10,440 nt of DNA, from positions 1 through 10,440 of the forward strand of contig CAILAF010000636.1 in NCBI GenBank assembly GCA_903832075.1, in the 5' to 3' direction. The position numbers and the translations under genes are program-made. This document shows, piece by piece, positions 1 through 5,653 of the stretch. This DNA is from an uncultured Chitinophagaceae bacterium (GTDB lineage: Bacteria > Bacteroidota > Bacteroidia > Chitinophagales > Chitinophagaceae). Under the pieces are notes generated by a model. It ran no database searches. It was not told the DNA's origin and was given only the letters and a program-made list of their open reading frames with translations. Positions within the stretch are counted from its first letter, which is position 1; the number at the start of each line of letters is the position of its first letter.

Positions 1-734
1 GAGGAAAAAAACGTGGTGAAGAAGTAGTATTAGACAAAAGAATTTATTCATGGAGGAATGATGGTTTTGATAATTTAAGATCAACTGTTAACGGAAGTTA
101 TCAGGGTGCTTTTTTAGCTAATTTCAAACGCGGAAGTGGTGATTATATGGGAGTAGCAGGTGGATTGAATGATAATGCAGCTTATACATCTGAAGTAACT
201 TCGTTTGCACCGAATGAATTCGGTCTTTATAATATGAGTGGTAATGTAAGCGAATGGGTGAATGATACTTACAGACCATTAACAAGTAATGATGCGAATG
301 ACTTGAACCCATACAGGGGTAATGAATTTAAGATAGTTGCTAAAGATTCTACATCAAGTGGTGGCTATTTGCGCGACAAATTTGGTCGCATTAAAATGGT
401 TCTTCAATCTGATACTTCATTAAGAAACAGAAGAAATTACCAACATGCATATGCTTTAGATCATATGGATGGCGATACTTCAAGCGGTAATAATTATTCT
501 TATGGTTATGGCAAAACAACCTTAATTTCTAATAAATCAAAAGTAGTAAAAGGCGGAAGTTGGAACGATAAAGCATATTGGATAAGTCCTGGTGCTCGCA
601 GATTTTTAGAAGAAGATCAAAGCAGCGCTACTATTGGTTTCCGTTGTGCAATGGATCATTTTGGTTCGCAGGAAGGATTATCTAAAAATGCAAAAACAGG
701 AAACTTCTTTCCCTCAAGAAGAGCAAAAAAATAA
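1..734 (+). CDS. gldJ: Gliding motility lipoprotein GldJ, C-terminal part (5' end outside window)
   Basis: The reading frame is open from the window edge (first full codon at position 3) to the TAA at 732-734, giving 243 visible residues; the true start and lipoprotein signal lie upstream. The protein has the formylglycine-generating-enzyme / SUMF1-like fold: NMSGNVSEWVND (encoded near 231-266) and the closing VVKGGSW...GFRCAMD block are diagnostic of that family and of the GldJ/GldK branch in Bacteroidota. From family knowledge, GldJ is an outer-membrane lipoprotein needed for gliding motility and for stable GldK and type IX secretion, and it is not thought to be a formylglycine-generating enzyme. 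The C-terminal tail after the domain (ending FFPSRRAKK) is short and basic; in Flavobacterium johnsoniae the tail of GldJ is functionally important. An intrinsic terminator follows 45 bp downstream, then murF. GldK or another SUMF1-domain protein is the main alternative; the murF neighbour and tail favour GldJ. Confidence 0.82.
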   Translation, partial: GKKRGEEVVLDKRIYSWRNDGFDNLRSTVNGSYQGAFLANFKRGSGDYMGVAGGLNDNAAYTSEVTSFAPNEFGLYNMSGNVSEWVNDTYRPLTSNDANDLNPYRGNEFKIVAKDSTSSGGYLRDKFGRIKMVLQSDTSLRNRRNYQHAYALDHMDGDTSSGNNYSYGYGKTTLISNKSKVVKGGSWNDKAYWISPGARRFLEEDQSSATIGFRCAMDHFGSQEGLSKNAKTGNFFPSRRAKK

Positions 735-779
735 GGTAAGAAAAGGTAAATACAGCGATCCCATTTATTTGGGAGAAAG

Positions 780-812
780 AAACCATCCACTAAATGCGGA
801 TGGTTTTCTTTT
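780..812 (+). terminator. Intrinsic terminator of gldJ
   Basis: A 9-bp perfect stem is formed by AAACCATCC (780-788) and GGATGGTTT (798-806) with a 9-nt loop, followed by a T-rich stretch TTTTCTTTT. It lies 45 bp after the gldJ stop and just before the murF promoter box, so it most likely separates the two transcripts. Confidence 0.82.
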
Positions 813-832
813 ATCATCCATTCAATAAACTC

Positions 833-840
833 TATTTTTG
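833..840 (+). promoter_or_regulatory. Bacteroidota -7 promoter box for murF
   Basis: TATTTTTG matches the TAnnTTTG consensus of the Bacteroidota primary sigma factor exactly. It lies right after the gldJ terminator and 17 bp before the murF GTG, implying a leader of only about a dozen bases. No clear TTG -33 element is seen at the expected spacing. Confidence 0.55.
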
Positions 841-857
841 ATAATTAAATTTTTTGT

Positions 858-2138
858 GTGACAATAGAACAATTGTATCAAATATTTTTACAACATCCCT
901 CTGTACAAACAGATAGTCGCAAATTAAAAGAAGGAGATATTTTTTTTGCATTAAAAGGTCCCAACTTTAATGCAAACGATTTTGCATTGCAAGCTTTAAA
1001 AGAAGGTGCATCTTATGCACTAATTGATGAAGACATTAATAGCAATGATGAAAGATTGATTAGAACAGATAATGTTTTAGAAACTTTACAACAATTAGCA
1101 AAATATCACAGAGAACAATTTAATATACCATTTATAGCCATTACAGGAAGCAATGGAAAAACAACCACAAAAGAATTAGTGAATACTGTTTTATCATCGC
1201 ATTATAAAACTTATACCACGCAAGGAAACTTAAATAATCATATTGGCGTGCCGCTTACTTTATTAAGTATAAAAAAAGATGCAGAAATCGCTGTTATTGA
1301 AATGGGTGCTAATCATCAAAAAGAAATAGAAAGTTATTGCAGTTATACTTTACCAACGCATGGTATCATCACCAATTGCGGCAAAGCACATTTAGAAGGA
1401 TTTGGCAGCATTGAAGGAATAAGAAAAGGTAAAGGTGAATTATTTGATTTTTTAAAATTGAATAATGGCACTGCTTTTATTTATAATGATTATGCTTATT
1501 TGCAAAGTATGAGTGAAGGCATTAAAAACATTTTTACTTACGGAACAACAAATGCAACATTAATTGGCGAAATAAAAATGATTCATCCTTTTTTAGAAGT
1601 AACCATTACAAAAGGCGCAAACATTTCTTCCATTCAAACGCATTTAGTTGGTGATTATAATTTACCCAATGTTTTATGTGCCGTTGCTGTTGGAAAATAT
1701 TTTAATGTTCCTGATGAAAAAATAAAATCATCAATTGAAAATTATATTCCATCCAATAGTCGTTCGCAAATGATAGAAAATGGAACGAATAAAATTATAT
1801 TAGATGCATATAATGCTAATCCATCGAGCATGAAAGCAGCCATTGAGAATTTTGCACAGATTCCTGCAGAAAAAAAAGTATTAATATTGGGTGGCATGGC
1901 AGAATTAGGTACCACAAGCATTACAGAGCATGAAGTTATTATTCGACTTATTCAAGAATATCATTGGGATAAAGTTGTTTTAGTAGGTGGTGATTTCTCA
2001 AAAACAAAACATTCATTTATTTATTTCAATAATTCAATTGAAGCAAAGGAATGGTTGCAACAACAAAACTTTCACAATACTTATTTATTAATCAAAGGTT
2101 CCAGAAGTATGCAAATGGAAAAAGTTTTGAATAATTGA
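858..2138 (+). CDS. murF: UDP-N-acetylmuramoyl-tripeptide--D-alanyl-D-alanine ligase MurF
   Basis: MurF adds D-Ala-D-Ala to the UDP-MurNAc-tripeptide using ATP, the last cytoplasmic step in making the peptidoglycan precursor. The 426-residue protein shows the full Mur ligase layout. An N-terminal substrate-binding domain carries the DSRK motif (residues 19-22). The central ATPase has the P-loop GSNGKTTT (97-104), IEMGAN (147-152) and ITNCGKAHLEGFGS (170-183). The C-terminal domain has SRSQMIENG (301-309), DAYNANPSSM (316-325) and KGSRSM (413-418). The length is at the short end of normal for MurF. The start is GTG at 858; no ATG upstream fits, and the translation begins at the expected place for the family. 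There is no obvious Shine-Dalgarno sequence. It has its own -7 box and follows a terminator, so it is probably transcribed separately from gldJ. To my recollection the gldJ-murF order recurs in Bacteroidota. Confidence 0.96.
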   Translation: MTIEQLYQIFLQHPSVQTDSRKLKEGDIFFALKGPNFNANDFALQALKEGASYALIDEDINSNDERLIRTDNVLETLQQLAKYHREQFNIPFIAITGSNGKTTTKELVNTVLSSHYKTYTTQGNLNNHIGVPLTLLSIKKDAEIAVIEMGANHQKEIESYCSYTLPTHGIITNCGKAHLEGFGSIEGIRKGKGELFDFLKLNNGTAFIYNDYAYLQSMSEGIKNIFTYGTTNATLIGEIKMIHPFLEVTITKGANISSIQTHLVGDYNLPNVLCAVAVGKYFNVPDEKIKSSIENYIPSNSRSQMIENGTNKIILDAYNANPSSMKAAIENFAQIPAEKKVLILGGMAELGTTSITEHEVIIRLIQEYHWDKVVLVGGDFSKTKHSFIYFNNSIEAKEWLQQQNFHNTYLLIKGSRSMQMEKVLNN

Positions 2139-2197
2139 TGAATGTTGAATAGCATTACTAAAGCTTGGTTAAAAAAAATCATTTAAAAATTAAGTCA

Positions 2198-2205
2198 TTA
2201 CTTTG
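2198..2205 (+). promoter_or_regulatory. Possible -7 box upstream of the DUF983 gene
   Basis: TTACTTTG differs from TAnnTTTG at one position and lies 17 bp before the ATG at 2223, the same geometry as the murF box. No -33 TTG is at the right spacing. The 84-bp gap from murF to this gene is otherwise plain AT-rich sequence. Confidence 0.3.
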
Positions 2206-2222
2206 CAACACAATTTTTATAA

Positions 2223-2669
2223 ATGGCTACTAATTATTTATGGGCAGTATTTACAAATAAATGTCCACGTTGCAGAGAAGGTTATTTGTTTACAAAAAAA
2301 AATGCATACGATCTGAAGAATAATATGAAGATGAATCAAGAATGTCCGGTATGCAAACAACCAACAGAAATTGAAGTAGGATTTTATTATGGAACCGGTT
2401 ATGTGAGTTATGCATTATCGGTTGCATTTGTAATAATAACTTTTATTGTTTGGAAAATATTTATAGGAATGACTTTTGATATTGATGATAATAGAATGTT
2501 TTATTGGATGGGTACAGCTTTTACTTTATTAATTATTTGTCAGCCTTTGATTATGAGATTATCAAGAAGTTTTTGGTTGAGTTGGTTTGTAAATTATGAT
2601 ACTGATTGGAAAGATCATCCAATTGAAAAACATGAAAGAGTGGTTCCTGAACAAATGCATAACTGGTAA
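2223..2669 (+). CDS. DUF983 family zinc-ribbon membrane protein
   Basis: This 148-residue protein has an N-terminal zinc ribbon made by two CxxC pairs, CPRC (C14, C17) and CPVC (C41, C44), then the conserved FYYGTGYVSYA segment (residues 54-64). Two predicted membrane helices follow (about 60-81 and 94-112), with a short polar C-terminus rich in charged and His residues. That layout is the DUF983 family, common in Bacteroidota and Alphaproteobacteria. Its molecular function is not established; the cysteine pairs suggest metal binding on the cytoplasmic side. The start is ATG at 2223, with no Shine-Dalgarno sequence. It lies 84 bp after murF and 35 bp before a tRNA-Ser, so neither neighbour says much about its role. 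Confidence 0.88.
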   Translation: MATNYLWAVFTNKCPRCREGYLFTKKNAYDLKNNMKMNQECPVCKQPTEIEVGFYYGTGYVSYALSVAFVIITFIVWKIFIGMTFDIDDNRMFYWMGTAFTLLIICQPLIMRLSRSFWLSWFVNYDTDWKDHPIEKHERVVPEQMHNW

Positions 2670-2681
2670 AATCATTTCCAT

Positions 2682-2689
2682 TATTTTTG
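2682..2689 (+). promoter_or_regulatory. Bacteroidota -7 promoter box for tRNA-Ser
   Basis: TATTTTTG is an exact TAnnTTTG match ending 15 bp before the first tRNA base. This suggests that the tRNA has its own promoter in the short gap after the DUF983 gene and a leader of only several bases. No -33 TTG is visible. Confidence 0.5.
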
Positions 2690-2704
2690 CTGGCTTTAAA
2701 AAAT

Positions 2705-2791
2705 GGAGAGTTGTCCGAGTGGTTGAAGGAGCACGCCTGGAAAGTGTGTATACTCGAAAGGGTATCAAGAGTTCGAATCTCTTACTCTCCG
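2705..2791 (+). tRNA. tRNA-Ser (anticodon GGA)
   Basis: An 87-nt class II tRNA folds completely. The acceptor stem is GGAGAGT (2705-2711) with ACTCTCC (2784-2790), and the discriminator is G2791. The anticodon stem is 2732-2736 with 2744-2748, closing the 7-base loop CTGGAAA whose anticodon is GGA (2739-2741), reading UCC and UCU. The long variable arm (TACTC/GGGTA) is typical of serine. The T arm is AAGAG / TTCGAAT / CTCTT (2767-2783). The 3' CCA is not encoded (GCA follows), so it must be added after transcription. Confidence 0.97.
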
Positions 2792-2792
2792 C

Positions 2793-2812
2793 ATTAAAAG
2801 TTTTGTTTTAAT
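2793..2812. terminator. Weak AT-only hairpin between convergent tRNA-Ser and sialidase-like gene
   Basis: ATTAAAA (2793-2799) and TTTTAAT (2806-2812) form a 7-bp AT-only stem with a 6-nt loop. It fills the short gap between the tRNA 3' end and the stop of the converging minus-strand gene. It could serve as a weak terminator in either direction, but the stem has no GC pairs. Confidence 0.25.
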
Positions 2813-3966
2813 TATCTAAGCTGATCAATCTTTAATCGTATTATTTCGATTGCTTCTTTTTGTCTTGATACAATAATATAAAAATCGTTTTTATAAATCA
2901 TTGTATGCGGATAACCATATTGACCGCCTTTCCACAATCCTTCTTTTTGTAAAGTATATAATTCATCAGCAATGATAAAGTGTTTATTAAAAAAAAGTCC
3001 GTTATCAGATAATGATAACACCAAGGGCGTTCTTGCATAATGATGCAATGTATCCGGAATACCTACATAATAAAATTGTTTATCGGGCAATCTTCCAAAA
3101 TGAAATTTGCTATCATTATCAGAAAAATTTGTTTCTACAGGGAACGACCAATGAGTGCCATTGTCATTACTTTTTGTTTGCCATAATTTACCTTTCCATC
3201 CTTTTCCTGTAACTCTTAATAACATGTGTAATACATGATCATCTGTTTCATAAAAAGAACCTTCACAAAGGGGCGGTAAACTATTTTTTTCAGCAGGCGA
3301 ATAAAAAGTTGCAGGATTATCTTCTTTGAATAATGAGTCGGCATAAAAACTGCTTATAGTCCAATTAGATAATCCTCGGTAATCATCAGTATAAGGAAAA
3401 GTAAAATTTCCGCAAATAATCAATCTTCCGCTTGATATTATTTGTGGCCCATAATTTGGATTAACAGCAATATGTAAATCAATTGGATTACTCCAATGTT
3501 CGCCATCAGTTGTAATTTTAGCACATAGTTTTGTATTGCTTCTGTTTTGAGAATATTCACCGTAATAAACCACCAATGTATCATTGAACTGATGAAAACC
3601 TGCTGCAGTTAAAATACCTAAAGTATCATTTCTTTTTGCAGAAGGGGCAGCCAATACCTGCGGAGTTGACCAGTTAAAAAAATCTTTTGATATAGCAAAA
3701 ACAATTCTTTGTCCCGGCTTATCCTCATCAATCATTCCATTTGACCAAACAGCAATAAAATAATTTTTAAAATGAGTAATAAAAGGATGATGAGAATACA
3801 TCCATTCATTTTTTGGAAGATAAATAAATTGTCTTTCAATCTTCAGTTTCTGCAATCCTGTTTCACTAATATAATTATTATAAATATTTTCTTTTTGAGA
3901 AACACATTTTTTTTCAATACTAATAAGTATTGCAATCAATAATATGTTTTTGTAAATTTTATTCAT
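2812..3966 (-). CDS. Secreted sialidase-like (BNR repeat / six-bladed beta-propeller) protein
   Basis: This 384-residue protein starts with a Sec-type signal (basic MNKIYKN, hydrophobic core ILLIAILISI, likely cleavage after CVSQ near residue 24), so it is exported. The mature part has repeated Asp-box-like turns: ISKDFFNWSTP (92-102), ITTDGEHWSNP (151-161), SNDNGTHWSFP (266-276) and a degenerate SLSDNGLFF (318-326). These, with CEGSFYETD (234-242), point to a sialidase/neuraminidase-type propeller (BNR_2-like). Whether it cleaves sialic acid is not shown: I cannot place the arginine triad and nucleophilic tyrosine with confidence, so another exo-glycosidase or a non-catalytic sugar-binding role is possible. 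No T9SS C-terminal domain is visible; the protein ends right after the last propeller strand (IEIIRLKIDQLR). Its ATG is 3 bp beyond the tatD stop, so it probably rides on the tatD transcript. Confidence 0.75.
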   Translation of the reverse strand: MNKIYKNILLIAILISIEKKCVSQKENIYNNYISETGLQKLKIERQFIYLPKNEWMYSHHPFITHFKNYFIAVWSNGMIDEDKPGQRIVFAISKDFFNWSTPQVLAAPSAKRNDTLGILTAAGFHQFNDTLVVYYGEYSQNRSNTKLCAKITTDGEHWSNPIDLHIAVNPNYGPQIISSGRLIICGNFTFPYTDDYRGLSNWTISSFYADSLFKEDNPATFYSPAEKNSLPPLCEGSFYETDDHVLHMLLRVTGKGWKGKLWQTKSNDNGTHWSFPVETNFSDNDSKFHFGRLPDKQFYYVGIPDTLHHYARTPLVLSLSDNGLFFNKHFIIADELYTLQKEGLWKGGQYGYPHTMIYKNDFYIIVSRQKEAIEIIRLKIDQLR

Positions 3967-3969
3967 TGC

Positions 3970-4737
3970 TTATATACCGAATATTTTTTCTGCATTAGTC
4001 GTTGTAATAACTGCAACTTCTTCAACAGAAATATTTTTTACTAACGCAATTTTTTCAACAACGTATTTCAGATAACTGCTTTCATTTCTTTTACCGCGAA
4101 AAGGAACGGGCGTTAAATAAGGTGCATCTGTTTCTAATACCAAATGTTTCAAATCAATTTTTGAAATCACTTCAGCTAATCCGGCATTTTTATATGTAAT
4201 TACTCCACCAATACCTAAATAAAAATTCATATCAATAATATGTTTCGCTTGATCTTCGTTGCCGCTAAAGCAATGAAATATTCCATGTAATCCTTTTTCA
4301 GCAAATGGTAATACTGCTTCAATCGTTTCTTTCATGGCATTACGCGTATGAATAACAATGGGCAATTGTTTATTCAAAGCCATTTGCATCTGAAATTCAA
4401 ACGCTGCATATTGCTGTGAAGAAAAAGTTGTATCCCAATAAAAATCCAAGCCAATCTCTCCAATTGCTACAAAATTTCTATTATCCAGCCATTCTTCTAC
4501 AATTTGTAATTCCTGTTTAAAGTTTTCTTTTACAGAGCATGGGTGAAGTCCTATCATAGGAATACAAATTCCCGGATATCTTGTTTCTAACAACAACATA
4601 TCATTAATTACTTCACTATCAATAGCAGGAAGGTAAAACTTAGACACACCAAGGCTTTGCGCAGATTGTATTACCTGTTCAATATCGTTTTTGAAATCAT
4701 CCAGATACAGATGGCAATGGGTATCAATTAAAATCAT
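3970..4737 (-). CDS. tatD: TatD family metal-dependent hydrolase (DNase)
   Basis: The 255-residue protein has the TatD amidohydrolase (TIM-barrel) metal site complete: DTHCHL (H7, H9), GEIGLDFY (E94), VIHTRNA (H130), FHCFSG (H155) and ETDAPYLTP (D204). The length matches the family. TatD enzymes are cytoplasmic Mg2+-dependent deoxyribonucleases with 3'-5' exonuclease activity, implicated in DNA repair or nucleic acid turnover; the family (TatD/YcfH/YjjV) is not finely separable from sequence alone. Despite the name, no Tat translocase genes are near. The start is ATG at 4737, which gives the usual immediate MILIDTHCH opening. A 126-bp gap separates it from the deacetylase gene upstream, and it leads directly into the sialidase-like gene (3-bp gap). 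Confidence 0.95.
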   Translation of the reverse strand: MILIDTHCHLYLDDFKNDIEQVIQSAQSLGVSKFYLPAIDSEVINDMLLLETRYPGICIPMIGLHPCSVKENFKQELQIVEEWLDNRNFVAIGEIGLDFYWDTTFSSQQYAAFEFQMQMALNKQLPIVIHTRNAMKETIEAVLPFAEKGLHGIFHCFSGNEDQAKHIIDMNFYLGIGGVITYKNAGLAEVISKIDLKHLVLETDAPYLTPVPFRGKRNESSYLKYVVEKIALVKNISVEEVAVITTTNAEKIFGI

Positions 4738-4863
4738 TATCTGAAAAAATATTTAATCTTTGAAAAATAAAATACTCCTCATTCCGTTATTAGATTGTCC
4801 ATAGATAAATTATAAACATAACAGAATAGGAAATATTTAAAGATTGTTTTCATAGGGTACGGA
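4738..4863. other. Intergenic gap between deacetylase and tatD genes
   Basis: 126 bp of AT-rich sequence separates the two minus-strand genes. The closest promoter-like box on the minus strand is an imperfect TATTTTTC upstream of tatD. There is no GC-containing terminator for the deacetylase. The 10-bp word AAATATTTAA occurs twice (4747-4756 and 4831-4840), which may be chance in such AT-rich DNA. Confidence 0.3.
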
Positions 4864-5508
4864 TTAAACACGGGCCGGGGTTTTAACCTTGGCCTTTTTT
4901 ATTGTATGAAATTGATAGCCCTTTGCATTAAAAAATTCTAATACTTTGGGTAATACATAATTCATCCTTTCCCAAGCTTTCGAACTATCATGAAATACAA
5001 CAACACTTCCAGGTTTTGTATTGTGTAAAACATTTTGTAAACATTTTTCAGCAGAAAGTTTTGTATCAAAATCACCGCTTAATACATCCCACATAATAAT
5101 CGTGTATTGACGATTAACAATTAACCACTGGCTTCTTGTTAATTTTCCATAAGGCGGACGAAATAAATTTGATTGAATAATAGATGATGCCAATTTAATA
5201 TCATTGAAATATTTTTCATTTTTTGTTTCCCATCCATTTAAATGATGATAAGTATGATTACCAACTTCATGTTCTTCATCAATTATTCTTTGAAAAATTT
5301 TTGGATACTCCAAAACATTTTTACCTAAACAAAAAAAAGTGCCTTTAGCATTATATTTTTTTAGCTCATCTAAAATAAATGGAGTTGCTGTTTCATGTGG
5401 ACCATCATCAAATGTCAAGTAAATAATTTTTTCATTGGTTGGAATATCCCAAACAAAGAATGAAAATATTTTCTTAATAACCCATGGTGTTTTAATCCAA
5501 TACATCAT
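4864..5508 (-). CDS. Polysaccharide deacetylase (NodB / carbohydrate esterase family 4)
   Basis: The 214-residue protein is a single NodB domain with all five CE4 motifs: TFDDGP (32-37, base D34 and metal ligand D35), HTYHH (85-89, metal ligands H85 and H89), RPPYG (117-121), the WDVLSGDFD segment (140-148) and VVVFHDS (169-175, H173). It should remove N- or O-acetyl groups from a polysaccharide such as peptidoglycan, chitin-like polymer or xylan; the substrate cannot be read from sequence. The N-terminus has a hydrophobic patch (KIFSFFVW) but no clear signal peptide, so location is uncertain. Two adjacent ATG codons occur (5508 and 5505); the first is used here. The basic C-terminal tail (KKAKVKTPARV) coincides with the hairpin at 4872-4900. 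It is divergent from gltX and lies 126 bp upstream of tatD on the same strand. Confidence 0.92.
   Translation of the reverse strand: MMYWIKTPWVIKKIFSFFVWDIPTNEKIIYLTFDDGPHETATPFILDELKKYNAKGTFFCLGKNVLEYPKIFQRIIDEEHEVGNHTYHHLNGWETKNEKYFNDIKLASSIIQSNLFRPPYGKLTRSQWLIVNRQYTIIMWDVLSGDFDTKLSAEKCLQNVLHNTKPGSVVVFHDSSKAWERMNYVLPKVLEFFNAKGYQFHTIKKAKVKTPARV
4872..4900 (+). terminator. Plus-strand terminator-like hairpin inside the 3' end of the deacetylase gene
   Basis: GGCCGGGGT (4873-4881) pairs with ACCTTGGCC (4886-4894), counting two G-U pairs, around a 4-nt loop, and is followed at once by six T (4895-4900). Read on the plus strand this is a textbook intrinsic terminator. On the minus strand the two G-U pairs become A-C mismatches and no T-run follows. 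It overlaps the last codons of a minus-strand gene, so it would stop antisense rather than sense transcription. Confidence 0.4.
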
Positions 5509-5557
5509 ACAATATACTTTCTTAAAGCAATATAAAGATATGCAGCATAAGTGTTCA

Positions 5558-5576
5558 ATTCTATCAGTTATAGAAT
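5558..5576. repeat. Inverted repeat in the divergent promoter region
   Basis: ATTCTAT (5558-5564) and ATAGAAT (5570-5576) form a perfect 7-bp inverted repeat with a 5-nt spacer (CAGTT). It could be a protein-binding dyad or a small hairpin. It is AT-rich and short, so chance is possible. Confidence 0.35.
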
Positions 5577-5641
5577 AACGGATAGGAAACTATGCTAATA
5601 CACAACAGATTGCACATAAATTTTCGTTAACCCTTGAAGAT

Positions 5642-5649
5642 TATCTTTG
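5642..5649 (+). promoter_or_regulatory. Bacteroidota -7 promoter box for gltX
   Basis: TATCTTTG is an exact TAnnTTTG match and ends only 4 bp before the gltX ATG (5654). Transcription would be expected to start at or within a few bases of the start codon, giving a leaderless or near-leaderless mRNA. No -33 TTG is at standard spacing. Confidence 0.6.
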
Positions 5650-5653
5650 CAGT

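Larger units (their letters stand above)
5509..5653. promoter_or_regulatory. Divergent intergenic region between deacetylase gene and gltX
   Basis: This 145-bp gap must hold promoters for both directions. The plus-strand box for gltX is listed separately. For the minus strand, TATCTTTA (complement of 5533-5540) is a one-mismatch TAnnTTTG lying about 25 bp upstream of the deacetylase ATG. A 7-bp dyad lies between the two promoters. Confidence 0.4.

Noticed and set aside
760..773. Small hairpin CCCA-TTTATT-TGGG before the gldJ terminator
   Set aside because: Only 4 bp of stem and no T-run follows; the stem at 780-806 explains termination better.
634..828. Plus-strand open frame overlapping the gldJ end and running through the terminator
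   Set aside because: It overlaps the well-supported gldJ frame, runs through the terminator stem, and its product shows no recognisable family.
2596..2811. Plus-strand open frame running through the DUF983 gene end and the tRNA
   Set aside because: It contains the whole tRNA-Ser in translation, which is typical of a chance frame.
3904..3966. Lipoprotein signal on the sialidase-like protein (Cys21)
   Set aside because: The residues before the cysteine (IEKK) do not fit a lipobox; ordinary signal peptidase I cleavage after CVSQ fits better.
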